Shown: piece after piece, positions 35,899 to 45,679 of the stretch
Layout: each line of letters opens with the position of its first letter
How positions within the stretch are numbered: the first letter of the stretch is position 1
Assembly: GCF_001562015.1 (NCBI RefSeq)
Contig: NZ_LASA01000056.1
Location: 1 to 64,000, forward strand
Direction of reading: 5' to 3'
DNA from: Endozoicomonas arenosclerae
Lineage (GTDB): Bacteria; Pseudomonadota; Gammaproteobacteria; Pseudomonadales; Endozoicomonadaceae
Length of the DNA: 64,000 nt
Notes under the pieces: model-generated
What the model was told of the DNA's origin: nothing
What the model saw: only the letters and a program-made list of their open reading frames with translations
The model's database searches: none
Translations under genes and position numbers: made by a program

Positions 35899-37185
35899 TC
35901 AGGCAGTGGCTACCTGAGGCTTCAGGCTTTCGCCGGCTTTTTCATCATCAAAGATGGTCTTGTCCAGCTCACCTTCTGTTTTGGCAATAACGGTGGAAAC
36001 CATTACGTCGCCCTGAACATTCACCCAGGTACGAGCCATATCGAGAATACGATCAATAGCTGCGATCAGGGCTACACCTTCAATAGGCAGACCTACACTG
36101 GACAGCACCAGACTCAGCATAATCAGACCAGCACCCGGAACACCAGCAGTACCCACTGCTGCCAGAGTAGAAGTAAAGATAATGGTCACGTAGTCAGCCA
36201 TGGACAGATCAATACCGTATGCCTGAGCAATAAACAGCGCACACACACCCTGATACAGAGCTGTACCGTTCATGTTTACGGTAGCGCCCAGAGGCATGAC
36301 AAAGCTGCAGATACTCTTGGACAGACCCAGCTTTTTCTCACCCGTCTGCAGACTGACAGGCAGAGTACCGGAGCTGCTGGAAGTACTGAAGGCAACGGTT
36401 TGCACGTTCATGGTCGCTTTCAGGAACTTGCGAGGGCTCAGGCCATTGGCTTTCAGGAAGATGCTGTAGAGACCGTAGATCAGGAAAGCACAACCAAAGT
36501 AAACAGAACCAATCACTTTAGCCAGCGGCAACAGAACTTCGATACCGTTCTGCCCGGCCACAGCAGCCATCAGACCAAAAATACCGTAAGGCGCAAAGCT
36601 CATAACGATACCGGTCAGCTGATACATGATTTCAGCACCGGACTCGATCAGCTTTTGCATAGGCTCGGCTTTCTTGCCCAGAGTGCTGATAGCAATACCC
36701 ACAAACAGCGCAAAAACGATGATCTGAAGGATCTCACCTTTGGCCATGGACATAATCGGGTTGGCAGGAATTGTGGCCACCAGAGTGTCAATCATGGAGG
36801 CTGATTCTTTAACTTCACCGACCGCCGGAGCTACCAGATTCAGACCTTCACCCGGAGCAAAGAAGTTACCAATCAGAAGACCTACAGTAATGGCTACTGC
36901 ACCTGTAGTGAGATACAGAGCAATACTCTTCAGTGCCACACGACCCATCTTGCTGGAGTCGTTCATTGAGGTCACACCACTCACCAGGGAGCAGAAGACC
37001 AGAGGTACGATCAGCATCTTGATGGCATTGAGGAACAGGTCACCCAGTGGCTTGAACATGACCGCATCAGGACCCATAGCGAATCCGGTAGCCAGACCCA
37101 GCACCATGCCTGTCATGATTTTCTTCCAGAGTGGAATGTTCTTCCACGTCTGATAAAGACCGTTTTTCTGATCCTTTGAACTCAT
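35899..37185 (-). CDS. Dicarboxylate/amino acid:cation symporter (DAACS family)
   Basis: 428 residues, an inner-membrane elevator-type transporter. The family hallmarks are the Ser-rich hairpin FSTSSSSGTLPVS near residue 272 and the ion/substrate motif PLGATVNMNGTALYQG near 308-323, followed by VGTAGVPGAG. It takes up acidic amino acids or C4-dicarboxylates with Na+ or H+. Residues alone do not separate glutamate (GltP/GltT) from dicarboxylate (DctA) use. It ends 7 bp from the stop of the giant protease-tailed gene, convergent with it, so the two may share 3' signals. Confidence 0.92.
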   Translation of the reverse strand: MSSKDQKNGLYQTWKNIPLWKKIMTGMVLGLATGFAMGPDAVMFKPLGDLFLNAIKMLIVPLVFCSLVSGVTSMNDSSKMGRVALKSIALYLTTGAVAITVGLLIGNFFAPGEGLNLVAPAVGEVKESASMIDTLVATIPANPIMSMAKGEILQIIVFALFVGIAISTLGKKAEPMQKLIESGAEIMYQLTGIVMSFAPYGIFGLMAAVAGQNGIEVLLPLAKVIGSVYFGCAFLIYGLYSIFLKANGLSPRKFLKATMNVQTVAFSTSSSSGTLPVSLQTGEKKLGLSKSICSFVMPLGATVNMNGTALYQGVCALFIAQAYGIDLSMADYVTIIFTSTLAAVGTAGVPGAGLIMLSLVLSSVGLPIEGVALIAAIDRILDMARTWVNVQGDVMVSTVIAKTEGELDKTIFDDEKAGESLKPQVATA

Positions 37186-37853
37186 ATTCTCTCCAGATAG
37201 AAAGCTTTACTGCAGTCAGTAATGAGGGGGCAGACTTTAACCAACCGTTGAAGAATAAAAACCTGTGAATTAACAAGTTTCTGGTTCGTCTTTTACTCTG
37301 GACAGGTTTGTTTTCAACAATAAACACCCACCCAGCTAGTGGTAATTACACTACTGACTGATAGATAGTATTAATTTGGCAGACGGGTAGCGTGTAAGAA
37401 AGAGATGAAACAGGCAACGTCTGAATCAAAATGATCCACTACCCTTATTTACGACGGGGCGAAAAATGACAATATTTGTTAAACATTGCAATCTGCGAAA
37501 AACAGAGTGTTGACCTGCGTCAATTTTGAATAAAACTGCGAATCCCCTTGTTTCAACCTACACGCCTTATAAATCATGATGTTCAGCAATAATTAATTCA
37601 CACACATTATAACGTGAGTAGCAACGATTCAATCAACAAACAACAAACAACAAATAGATTCGATCTTAATCAATAGATAGTAATACCTGAGTAGACTTTT
37701 ACTTTTACCAACAGACTTAACCCAACCAAGGAGTGGTGCAAAAGACTTTGAACGATTAAATGAAAGTACACATTAATGAATAAATAGTCATAAATAATGA
37801 ATCATGTTCTATGATTATTTCCATCACACACCTTGATTTTCAGAGTAAACCCA
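37186..37853. other. Long AT-rich intergenic region without a gene
   Basis: About 670 bp between divergent symporter and LysE-type genes. No protein-like frame on either strand. It contains poly-A/T runs, short direct repeats (CAAACAACAAACAACAAA near 37637; ATAGATAGTAAT near 37672 and a related ATAGATAGTATT near 37360) and GAATAAATAGTCATAAATAATGAATCATG near 37777-37805 in overlapping pieces. Such length and AT content point to regulated promoters for one or both transporters or an undetected small RNA; nothing can be assigned. Confidence 0.4.
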
Positions 37854-38462
37854 ATGTTGTTAAAGGTCTGGATTACTTTTTTAGCGGCAACTTTTTTATT
37901 CAGTGTAACGCCCGGAGCAGGCGCGCTGACCAGCATGTCATCCAGCCTTAATCACTCAAAGCTCGAAACGCTAGCCACTCTTCTTGGTCTCGAGTGTGGC
38001 ATTTTAATCCATCTTGTTCTGGTCGAAGCAGGAGTTGGAGCATTAATTCTGGCTTCAGACACTTTATTCAATATCATCAAATGGCTGGGGGTTCTTTACC
38101 TGGTGTATCTTGGGATTGGAAAATGGTTTGCCAAGCCCCTAACACCCAAACAACTATCCAGCACGGTCTCAAGCCAACCACTTTTGAAAGCAACACTGGT
38201 CAACCTGTCCAATCCCAAAGTGATCATTTTTCTTGCCGCCCTGCTCCCCCAGTTCATTAACCCTTACCAATCGCTTTGGCCACAGTATCTTGTGCTCTGC
38301 TTGACTCTCCTATCAGTTGATTTACTCGTAATGACCATTTATGCACTTTTCGCTAAAAAATTGGCCACCATAGCTTTTAAGCATCCCAGGCAACAGAACC
38401 GCCTATTTGGATCTTTATTCATAGGCTGCGGAGGCCTGCTTTCCTTTATAACAAAAGCCTGA
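37854..38462 (+). CDS. LysE/RhtB-family amino-acid exporter
   Basis: 202 residues with about six membrane spans. The N-terminal family signature appears as FLFSVTPGAGALTSMSSSLNHS, and the second conserved part as LKATLVNLSNPKVIIFLAALLPQFI. Such inner-membrane proteins export amino acids or similar metabolites driven by the proton gradient. The ATG at 37854 is preferred over a TTG at 37833 that adds seven residues. Stands alone upstream of radA with 76 bp between them. Confidence 0.85.
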   Translation: MLLKVWITFLAATFLFSVTPGAGALTSMSSSLNHSKLETLATLLGLECGILIHLVLVEAGVGALILASDTLFNIIKWLGVLYLVYLGIGKWFAKPLTPKQLSSTVSSQPLLKATLVNLSNPKVIIFLAALLPQFINPYQSLWPQYLVLCLTLLSVDLLVMTIYALFAKKLATIAFKHPRQQNRLFGSLFIGCGGLLSFITKA

Positions 38463-38538
38463 GACAACTTCTGATGAGGCGATTATTTGGAGCCGGCAGC
38501 TCAACAGGCTACCATAGAGTTTTGTCTGAAACGTTCTA

Positions 38539-39912
38539 ATGGCCAAAGCAAAATCCAGAAAAGCCTATGTCTGCACTGAATGTGGCAGCGAATCAGCCAA
38601 GTGGCAGGGGCAATGCCCGGACTGTAAAGCCTGGAATACTTTCAAGGAAGTAAACCTTGGTCCCGCAGCCTCTCCTGCTATCGGTGCAGCCAATAAATCC
38701 GGCTTTGCGGGAACGCTCAGCGGCCTGCAAACCCTTAATGAAGTTGATGTTGCCGAAGCCCCCAGATTCAGCAGCGGTGTTTCAGAATTTGACCGGGTAC
38801 TGGGCGGTGGCTTTGTCAAAGGCAGTGCAGTTCTGATAGGCGGTCATCCCGGAGCGGGCAAGAGTACCATTCTGCTTCAGGTGCTTTGCCATGTTGCCCA
38901 GAGCATGAATGCTCTTTACGTATCCGGTGAAGAATCTCTCCAACAGATCGCGGCTCGTGCCAAACGCCTGGATTTGCCCACTGATCGCCTGAAGATGCTG
39001 GCAGAAACCTCAGCTGAAAACATTGTTGCGGTCGCCGAACAGGAAAAGCCGGGCATCATCGTTATTGACTCGATTCAGGTCATGTATATGAACGGTGTTG
39101 ATGCTGCTCCTGGTGGTGTTGCCCAGGTTAAGGAATCTGCAGCTTTTCTTACCCGCTTCGCGAAACAGACCGGCACTGTTCTTCTGATTGTCGGTCATGT
39201 AACCAAGGACAACTCTCTTGCTGGTCCTATGACCTTGTCGCATATTATCGATACCCAGATCATGCTGGGGAATACCGACGACTCCCGTTTCAGGGTCATG
39301 AGAGCGACTAAAAACCGTTTCGGTCAGGTCAATGAGCTGGGCATTTTTGCCATGACAGAAAAAGGCATGAAAGAGGTCAAGAACCCTTCTGCCATTTTCC
39401 TGTCCCGAACGCCTGAACCAACCTCCGGAAGTATTATCAGTGTTCTCTGGGAAGGTACTCGACCACTTTTGGTTGAAATCCAGGGACTGGTTGTTGAGTC
39501 ACAACTAGGCAACCCTCGCCGTGTAACAGTAGGCCTGGATCAAAACAGACTGGCTATGCTGCTGGCAATCCTCACACGACATGGAGGTATTTTCACCAGT
39601 GATCAGGATGTCTTTCTCAATGTAGTTGGTGGCGTCAAGGTCACTGAAACCAGTGCTGACCTGGCAAGCCTGCTGGCCGTTGTTTCCAGCCTTAGAGACA
39701 ATGCTCTGCCGCAAGATCTTTTTGCTTTTGGTGAAGTAGGTCTGGCGGGTGAGATAAGGCCAGTCGCCAATGGTCAGGAACGTTTGGTAGAAGCGGCTAA
39801 ACATGGATTCAAGCGAGCCATTGTGCCTGCGGCCAACAAACCCCGAAAACCGATTGAAGGGCTGACGGTTGTTGCCGTACACAAACTGTCTGAGGCTCTT
39901 GAGGCTATATAA
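38539..39912 (+). CDS. radA: DNA repair protein RadA (Sms)
   Basis: 457 residues. The zinc finger CTECGSESAKWQGQCPDC is at 12-29, Walker A GGHPGAGKST near 98-107, the RadA-specific KNRFG near 256, and a C-terminal Lon-like domain (FLNVVGGVKVTETSADLA). It is a RecA-like, DnaB-type helicase that promotes branch migration of recombination intermediates. Full length and no oddities. Its last codons overlap by 8 bases the end of the convergent hypothetical gene. Confidence 0.97.
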   Translation: MAKAKSRKAYVCTECGSESAKWQGQCPDCKAWNTFKEVNLGPAASPAIGAANKSGFAGTLSGLQTLNEVDVAEAPRFSSGVSEFDRVLGGGFVKGSAVLIGGHPGAGKSTILLQVLCHVAQSMNALYVSGEESLQQIAARAKRLDLPTDRLKMLAETSAENIVAVAEQEKPGIIVIDSIQVMYMNGVDAAPGGVAQVKESAAFLTRFAKQTGTVLLIVGHVTKDNSLAGPMTLSHIIDTQIMLGNTDDSRFRVMRATKNRFGQVNELGIFAMTEKGMKEVKNPSAIFLSRTPEPTSGSIISVLWEGTRPLLVEIQGLVVESQLGNPRRVTVGLDQNRLAMLLAILTRHGGIFTSDQDVFLNVVGGVKVTETSADLASLLAVVSSLRDNALPQDLFAFGEVGLAGEIRPVANGQERLVEAAKHGFKRAIVPAANKPRKPIEGLTVVAVHKLSEALEAI

Positions 39913-40792
39913 GCCCTTTGAACAAGAACAGCCAGACAATATAGAAATACGTTACTCCCGCAATTAAGAGCTGCACCTGCGCAGCTCTTAATGCTTCATG
40001 CACATGCTCTCTCAGTGGAGGAAGGACTAATTCCACAGGTTGCATAGGAAGGGGTTGCTGAAGAGGCAGATGAAGGTCTCCATGGACAAAGTGCTCTGCT
40101 AGTAAATCAATGCTCACCGCATTCCCAAACTGCCCTGTATTTATCTCTCCTCCGGTGATTGCCAAGCCTCCGTCATGAGCCAGCCCCATCTGCAAATGCT
40201 CGGTATGGAGTATATGCTGCACCACTAGATCGCCATCCGTAGTGCTTTCCTCCTCAAGAGACAGATCAGGAAAATGAAACTGGACTTGCCCTGATTCCTC
40301 AGCCAAAACGGTCACAGTATGTGCAAAGGGCACCCCCCCTGTGATAATACCTTCATTAAATACAAGGATATCGGCCTGCAAAGGATCCAGAATAAGGTAA
40401 TCAGTATCGGTCTGTGTTTGAGTCAGAATATGAAACCCACCCACTACGACTTGTTCCGGGAGATTAAATGTTATCGAGGCCATAACCAATCCATTTGGAT
40501 CGGTATAGGTGTATGTCAACCTTCTACCTGCCACGCTGTATGAAAAGGTCAGTCCCTGTTCACGGAGAAATCTAAAGTGGCTGGAAAATCTGGCTCTACT
40601 CCCGGTACAGTAAAAATCCGGCATCATCATGACCCGAAAGCCACTTTCCTGCTGGCTAAATTCAACCCGGTACTGTTCATCTTCAGCTACTTTCAGCTTG
40701 AAGTTGCTTGCGGCAATAAACACAGCCAGGGCTTTCAAAGGAAGCAAAAAACCTGATAGCAACACGGCACTGTATATTAGAGTCCTGAACAT
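39905..40792 (-). CDS. Hypothetical secreted protein with C-terminal membrane anchor
   Basis: 295 residues, not recognised. Signal peptide LIYSAVLLSGFLLPLKALA, then a beta-rich domain (many alternating hydrophobic strands such as LTFSYSVAGRRLTYTYTD and YLILDPLQADILVFNEGII) and a final hydrophobic helix VQLLIAGVTYFYIVWLFLFKGLI that would anchor it. The topology is periplasmic or surface with an inner-membrane tail. It overlaps the end of radA and has no same-strand neighbour, so no operon context helps. Confidence 0.6.
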   Translation of the reverse strand: MFRTLIYSAVLLSGFLLPLKALAVFIAASNFKLKVAEDEQYRVEFSQQESGFRVMMMPDFYCTGSRARFSSHFRFLREQGLTFSYSVAGRRLTYTYTDPNGLVMASITFNLPEQVVVGGFHILTQTQTDTDYLILDPLQADILVFNEGIITGGVPFAHTVTVLAEESGQVQFHFPDLSLEEESTTDGDLVVQHILHTEHLQMGLAHDGGLAITGGEINTGQFGNAVSIDLLAEHFVHGDLHLPLQQPLPMQPVELVLPPLREHVHEALRAAQVQLLIAGVTYFYIVWLFLFKGLI

Positions 40793-40964
40793 TCAACCGC
40801 TCACGTTTGTATCGATTCCCGAATGCCCTTTCAGGTTTTAATATTTTATTCGCTACACATTATGGCATTTGCCTGATTTGATGCTGGATGCAAATTTTCA
40901 GAATTATCGGGGTCCCAGCCATCCTGTTATACTTCGCAGCCAAATTTTCAAATCAGGTTCCAAC

Positions 40965-41579
40965 ATGCTCAAAGGTCTTTACGGTGTAACCGACAGCCAG
41001 CTTCTCCCCGACGATCGTATTCTGCTGGAAGCGGTTGAACAGGCTTTGATGGGGGGCATGAAAGTTCTTCAGTACCGGGATAAAAGTCTCGATCATGACA
41101 AACGGCTTCGTCAGGCCAGCACCCTGAGAGTGCTCTGCCACAAGTTCGGTGCCTTATTTATTATCAATGATGATATTGAGCTGGCAGCAGAATCAGAAGC
41201 GGACGGCGTTCATCTGGGTCAGCAGGATGAAACTGTGGAAGCGGCCAGAAAAAGACTGGGAGATTACGCCATCATCGGTATCAGCTGTGAAGGCTCCCTT
41301 GATCAGGCTAAAACTGCTGTTGAACAGGGTGCCAACTACATCGCTTTTGGGCGCTTCTTCCCGTCTCGTACCAAACCTGATGCCAAACCGGCTGACATAT
41401 CCCTTCTGCCAGCAGCTAAAGAGGCCTTCAACGTCCCTGTTGTAGCCATAGGGGGAATTACCGTGGATAATGCCCCACAACTTGTTGAGGCGGGTGCTGA
41501 TATGGTGGCCGTGGTCCATAATCTGTTTGCTTCCACAGATATCCAGAACCGTGCCCGCACCTTTGCAGAATTGTTTTAA
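40965..41579 (+). CDS. thiE: Thiamine-phosphate synthase ThiE
   Basis: 204 residues from the ATG at 40965, preceded by CAGG seven bases away; a longer frame back to 40869 is not supported. TIM-barrel motifs: LQYRDKSLDHDKR, FIINDDIELAAESEADGVHLGQQD (diphosphate and Mg binding), YIAFGRFFPSRTK and VAIGGITVDNA. It joins HMP-PP and thiazole phosphate to make thiamine phosphate. It is followed 13 bp later by hemL, an arrangement common in gammaproteobacteria. Confidence 0.96.
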   Translation: MLKGLYGVTDSQLLPDDRILLEAVEQALMGGMKVLQYRDKSLDHDKRLRQASTLRVLCHKFGALFIINDDIELAAESEADGVHLGQQDETVEAARKRLGDYAIIGISCEGSLDQAKTAVEQGANYIAFGRFFPSRTKPDAKPADISLLPAAKEAFNVPVVAIGGITVDNAPQLVEAGADMVAVVHNLFASTDIQNRARTFAELF

Positions 41580-41592
41580 TCAGGAATAGATC

Positions 41593-42894
41593 ATGTCCCT
41601 TCCCCATGAACGCTCAAGCACTCTGTTTACTGAAGCCCAGACCGTGATTCCCGGAGGCGTGAACTCTCCGGTCAGAGCATTCAAGGGTGTAGGTGGCAAA
41701 CCTGTATTCTTCAAAAGCGCCAAAGGTGCCTACGTTCAGGACGTTGATGGCAACAGCCTGATCGATTATGTAGGCTCCTGGGGCCCTATGATTCTTGGCC
41801 ATAACCATCCGGATGTCGTCAGTGCCGTTCGTGATCAGGCGCTGGATGGTCTGAGCTTTGGTGCACCGACATCACTGGAAACCGAGCTGGCCCTGAAAGT
41901 CCGCGAGATTTTCCCATCCATGGAGTTGCTCCGCATGGTGAACTCCGGGACTGAAGCGACCATGAGCGCCATCCGACTGGCTCGCGGCTTTACCGGTCGT
42001 GACAAAATCGTAAAGTTTGAAGGCAACTACCATGGCCATTCAGACTCCCTGCTGGTTAAAGCCGGTTCTGGTGCCTTGACCCTTGGTGTACCCAGCTCTC
42101 CTGGCGTGCCTGCTGCTCTTGCAGAAAGCACCATCACCCTGACCTACAATGATCTGGACTCCGTTAAACAGGCATTTGCAGAAGTAGGCAGCGAAGTGGC
42201 CTGTATTATTGTTGAGCCAGTGGCCGGCAATATGAACTGCATTCCTCCTGTCGAAGGTTTTCTGGAAGGTCTGAAAGAAGTTTGTGACGAACACGGCGCT
42301 CTGTTGATCTTTGACGAAGTAATGACCGGCTTCCGCGTCTCTCTGGGTGGAGCGCAGGCTCATTACAATGTTAAGCCTGACCTGACGACTCTGGGCAAGA
42401 TTATTGGTGGTGGCTTACCGGTAGGTGCTTTTGGCGGCCGTAAGGATGTAATGGAGCACCTTGCCCCTCTCGGTCCTGTGTATCAGGCTGGAACCCTGTC
42501 CGGAAACCCTCTGGCCATGGCTGCTGGTCTGGCAACATTGAAAAACCTGAGCCGTCCCGGTTTCCATGCTGAGCTGACTGAAAAGGCCGCCAAACTGCTG
42601 GCAGGTTTGAAAGAGAAAGCTTCTGAACACAGCATTGCCTTGCAGACTTCCCAGGCTGGCGCCATGTTTGGTCTGTTCTTTACCGAGCAGCCTCGCATTG
42701 ACCGATTTGATCAGGTTATGAAATGTGACGGTGACTTTTATGGTCGCTTCTTCCATGCCATGCTGGATGAAGGTATCTATCTGGCACCTTCCGCCTTTGA
42801 AGCCGGCTTTATCTCCGAGGCTCACAGTGATCTGGAAATCCAGAAGACTCTTGAAGCCGCTGGTCGTGCTTTTCAAAAGCTGTCCATGAGGTAA
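41593..42894 (+). CDS. hemL: Glutamate-1-semialdehyde 2,1-aminomutase HemL
   Basis: 433 residues, a class III PLP enzyme. Signatures: [18 protein letters not shown] near the start, [18 protein letters not shown] near 117-134, [10 protein letters not shown] near 240, and the PLP lysine in [18 protein letters not shown] near 266. It converts glutamate-1-semialdehyde to 5-aminolevulinate in the C5 haem pathway. Ribosome site AGGA lies before the ATG. Forms an operon with thiE upstream and possibly the membrane protein 13 bp downstream. Confidence 0.97.
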   Translation: MSLPHERSSTLFTEAQTVIPGGVNSPVRAFKGVGGKPVFFKSAKGAYVQDVDGNSLIDYVGSWGPMILGHNHPDVVSAVRDQALDGLSFGAPTSLETELALKVREIFPSMELLRMVNSGTEATMSAIRLARGFTGRDKIVKFEGNYHGHSDSLLVKAGSGALTLGVPSSPGVPAALAESTITLTYNDLDSVKQAFAEVGSEVACIIVEPVAGNMNCIPPVEGFLEGLKEVCDEHGALLIFDEVMTGFRVSLGGAQAHYNVKPDLTTLGKIIGGGLPVGAFGGRKDVMEHLAPLGPVYQAGTLSGNPLAMAAGLATLKNLSRPGFHAELTEKAAKLLAGLKEKASEHSIALQTSQAGAMFGLFFTEQPRIDRFDQVMKCDGDFYGRFFHAMLDEGIYLAPSAFEAGFISEAHSDLEIQKTLEAAGRAFQKLSMR

Positions 42895-42907
42895 TACATT
42901 TCACGTT

Positions 42908-43555
42908 ATGAGTTCACTGGCTCTATCGGATGCGGTGCTGGCGGCAGCCAGCGCCTTCGCTGTTTTTTTACTCTGTCAGCAACAGGCTTTTGCCCAGATC
43001 CACAGAACAGCGACCAAAGGCGCACTTCTGGGCTTCCTGCTGATTACACTGGCAGCAGTATCCGGCACCCTGAAATTTGGCTTCTCAGATATCTGGACAG
43101 GCGTTTATATCTTTCTGAATAACGCTGCCACCTATCTTTCACCGCCCCTGATTGGCACAGCTATCGCCCTGCTGCTATCCAACAAGGAGTGGAGCAGGCC
43201 AGCCTGGGGACGGATGATTATTGCCCTTTGCCTGGCCTATGAAATCACCCGCTGGTATGGATTAGAAACCCTTTACCGGGATGCCCTGCTGGCCGTCAGC
43301 CTGACAGTAGCCTTGTACACCGTTCTCAGAGCTCAGATAGAGCCTGGCCCAAAAGGCCTGTTATTGATTGCCTTTATCAGCTTTTTTATAGGGGGTCTTG
43401 TTATTGGCAATGAAGGAACTCTGGGTGGCTACCTCAGAATCAACCTGTTCCGATACCTGATTGCTCTTGGCAGCCTCCTGTTGGGTACCGGCTTATTCAT
43501 GTTGTTGAAAAATCAGAACAAGATGGCCGAACAGGCGGGCACAAATCAGGAATAA
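42908..43555 (+). CDS. Hypothetical integral membrane protein
   Basis: 215 residues with about six hydrophobic helices (for example LLGFLLITLAAVSGTL, YLSPPLIGTAIALLL, LLLIAFISFFIGGLVIG, YLIALGSLLLGTGLFMLL). No family motif recognised. It starts 13 bp after hemL, so it is probably co-transcribed, and ends before two tandem hairpins. A transport or haem-related role would be only a guess from position. Confidence 0.75.
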   Translation: MSSLALSDAVLAAASAFAVFLLCQQQAFAQIHRTATKGALLGFLLITLAAVSGTLKFGFSDIWTGVYIFLNNAATYLSPPLIGTAIALLLSNKEWSRPAWGRMIIALCLAYEITRWYGLETLYRDALLAVSLTVALYTVLRAQIEPGPKGLLLIAFISFFIGGLVIGNEGTLGGYLRINLFRYLIALGSLLLGTGLFMLLKNQNKMAEQAGTNQE

Positions 43556-43568
43556 ACGGCTCCCTCTG

Positions 43569-43589
43569 CCCTGAGCTTCAGGCTCAGGG
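43569..43589 (+). terminator. Hairpin after the hemL operon
   Basis: An 8-bp perfect stem CCCTGAGC / GCTCAGGG with TTCAG loop, 13 bp after the membrane protein stop. Confidence 0.55.
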
Positions 43590-43612
43590 TAAGCAGTATC
43601 TATACTGCTTAC
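43589..43612. other. Palindrome upstream of the kinase-like effector gene
   Basis: GTAAGCAGTAT-CT-ATACTGCTTAC: two perfect 11-base arms around a 2-base centre, directly behind the previous hairpin and 28 bp before the GTG start. The tight centre suits a protein-bound operator better than a terminator, but it could also be the second half of a tandem terminator. Confidence 0.45.
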
Positions 43613-43640
43613 TAATCAGGGTATTTGCAGGGAAGCAAGC

Positions 43641-45668
43641 GTGGACAATCCTCCTTCTACTCCATCTTCTGGAGCCATAGGCCCCAGTCAGTCGATTCAA
43701 TCCCATTCTTCAGAGTCCAGTCAGGTCAAGGAGCCACTAAAAGGTAAACTTGATCGCCATGAAGTGACCGCTCTTGATGGTAACAAGGTTGAGAAAAAAC
43801 TAGCGGATTCACCCAAAGAAAGCCGAAAAGCCAAGGCCTGGAAAGGTTTCAAGGACTTTGTGTCGATCAAGTCCTCTCCTCCCAGATATACCTACAACGC
43901 CAACGTTCAGGTAGGTGGGCAAAACTTCAGGGTCTATACCAACAGTCCCAACCTGAATGTCTGGACGAATAACCCTAATACCGTCGTCTCCAGTAATACC
44001 CCTCACACCCATGTTCAGCATTTTCATGCACAGCCTTTCCAGGGTAATCCCTTTCAAATGCAGGTACCTGGCCTTGGCGTTTTACAACTGCAACAGCCTC
44101 TGGTGTTTCCACAAACACCTTTTAGCTTTCCTCCTGTTTATCAACACCCACCGGCTCCACCACAGCCTGCTAAACCGGTCTTTACCCATATCTATCAGGA
44201 TGAGGCTGTCTGCAAGAAGATCGATCAATCCAGAGTGACAGATCGATTCCACATGTCGAATGACCAGGTGGGACAACTGGAAAGCTTATCTAAACGCGAA
44301 GCCGATCGTTCAGAGCGCTTTCCAAACACACTGGATTCAGCTGTCGCAAAGCGCAAATCCTTTGATTACAAGCGACTGAATGAAATCGTTAAGGAGCATC
44401 AGGGCAAACTGTCAGAAAAGCTCCCCACTGAAGATGCTGCCATAAAAGAACAAGGCAAGAAGATGATCGACTCTCTTGAAGAAGGCATGAAGAGAATTGA
44501 TACCATTTTCAAAACCGGCGTCCATTACTTCCCTGAGGAAGAAGTGGAAATGCTAAAAGACATGAGGCAGCAATTAAACAATGAGCGCTCTCTGGTGCTT
44601 CAGGTTTTGAGACAAGACGGTGCCAGCGCTGCTGGAAAGAAACTGGACTGGAAGGCTGCCACTGAATTCAAACGACTCGGATACGATCTCACCCATGACG
44701 TCACCCGACACTTGAGCGAGTACCAGGGTAAAGAAGCCAAATCTGAAGAAGCTCTAGGCTCAGGCAAAGCCCACACCGTCACAAAACTAAGCTTTGAAGA
44801 AGATGGTGAAACGGTTGAGAAAGTTTTCAAATCTGAAGATGCAGTGGATACCAGCCACTTTAAAGAACATACCAACAAAGACAAGTATCTGGACACCCAG
44901 CGCCCCAGATTCGCTGCAAGAAACCTGGCCAGTCAAAGTCTTCAGGATGCTCTTGGATTGAAGCTTCTGCCGAAAACCGAACTCACCGTCCACAATGGCA
45001 AAGTGGGTCTTTTGATGGATGTTGCCAAGGGCAAGCAACCTTATACCGCAAAAGAAGGGATAGCCAAAGATATCCCATTCGACCCCAAGGAGAATCCAAA
45101 GGTAGCAGCTGAAATTGCCAAAAATCTTAACAGTGCCGAATGGCTGGATTGTTTCTGTGGTCAGCAGGACAGAAACACTGGAAATTATCTGATAGACCCT
45201 GAATCCGGCCAGGTCACACTGGTTGATAATGACCACTCATTCTATCCGGGACAGTCTTCAATCGACAGTTCCGAGGTCAGAGCAGGTGCCTCGGGTTGGT
45301 TATCTCCATGGCCTGGACCACCCACTCTCATTGACCGTGAAGTTCTGAATAAGCTCAATGCCACAACAGTCGATGATATCTCAGCAAGATTGACCGGTTT
45401 GCTTGAGCCTGAAGAGATCAGAGCCACCCTGAGCCGACTCGAAGAGCTCAAGGAGCATGCAGAAGTATTGGAAGAGCAGGGGCTGGTTGTGGATAACTGG
45501 GAAACCTGGCAAAGCAAAACCCAGCCACCACTGAGCGCCATAGACTACATTCGTCGTCATGGAAGCCAGAGTGCTTACCTCAATGCCATTCCTGCACTCC
45601 GAACCACTGAGTCGGCTCCTCAACAAAGTTCAGGAAAGCCTCAGCCAAGAACGCCTTCAAGCTTATAA
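43641..45668 (+). CDS. PI3/4-kinase-like effector protein (675 aa)
   Basis: The N-terminal third is disordered and rich in Pro, Gln, Ser and Phe, with no signal peptide. The middle is helical (about 190-360). A kinase-like core follows: a Gly-containing loop GSGKAHTVTKLSF, a candidate ATP lysine in VEKVFKSED (Lys397), the catalytic loop CGQQDRNTGNYLI (Asp510, Asn515) and the metal motif LVDNDHSFYPGQ (Asp529-Asn530-Asp531). The D-R-N-x-G-N ... D-N-D-x-x-F-P pattern is that of phosphatidylinositol 4-kinase type II and related bacterial effector kinases, not of Hanks-type kinases. Substrate (lipid or protein) unknown. GTG start at 43641. Followed after 11 bp by a small gene, probably its partner. 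Confidence 0.7.
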   Translation: MDNPPSTPSSGAIGPSQSIQSHSSESSQVKEPLKGKLDRHEVTALDGNKVEKKLADSPKESRKAKAWKGFKDFVSIKSSPPRYTYNANVQVGGQNFRVYTNSPNLNVWTNNPNTVVSSNTPHTHVQHFHAQPFQGNPFQMQVPGLGVLQLQQPLVFPQTPFSFPPVYQHPPAPPQPAKPVFTHIYQDEAVCKKIDQSRVTDRFHMSNDQVGQLESLSKREADRSERFPNTLDSAVAKRKSFDYKRLNEIVKEHQGKLSEKLPTEDAAIKEQGKKMIDSLEEGMKRIDTIFKTGVHYFPEEEVEMLKDMRQQLNNERSLVLQVLRQDGASAAGKKLDWKAATEFKRLGYDLTHDVTRHLSEYQGKEAKSEEALGSGKAHTVTKLSFEEDGETVEKVFKSEDAVDTSHFKEHTNKDKYLDTQRPRFAARNLASQSLQDALGLKLLPKTELTVHNGKVGLLMDVAKGKQPYTAKEGIAKDIPFDPKENPKVAAEIAKNLNSAEWLDCFCGQQDRNTGNYLIDPESGQVTLVDNDHSFYPGQSSIDSSEVRAGASGWLSPWPGPPTLIDREVLNKLNATTVDDISARLTGLLEPEEIRATLSRLEELKEHAEVLEEQGLVVDNWETWQSKTQPPLSAIDYIRRHGSQSAYLNAIPALRTTESAPQQSSGKPQPRTPSSL

Positions 45669-45679
45669 AGGGAACGCAT

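Noticed and set aside
36400-37153. Long plus-strand frames opposite the symporter gene
   Set aside because: They are antisense shadows; the minus strand encodes a clear DAACS transporter through the whole stretch.
37186-37853. CRISPR-like short repeats in the AT-rich gap
   Set aside because: The CAAACAA and ATAGATAGTA repeats are short and irregular, with no spacer pattern and no cas genes.
38539-39912. Antisense frames in radA and the 8-base overlap as a frameshift
   Set aside because: Both radA and the convergent gene have intact frames; short 3' overlaps of convergent genes are ordinary.
42040-42876. Minus-strand frames within hemL
   Set aside because: hemL covers this region with all its motifs; the minus frames are chance.
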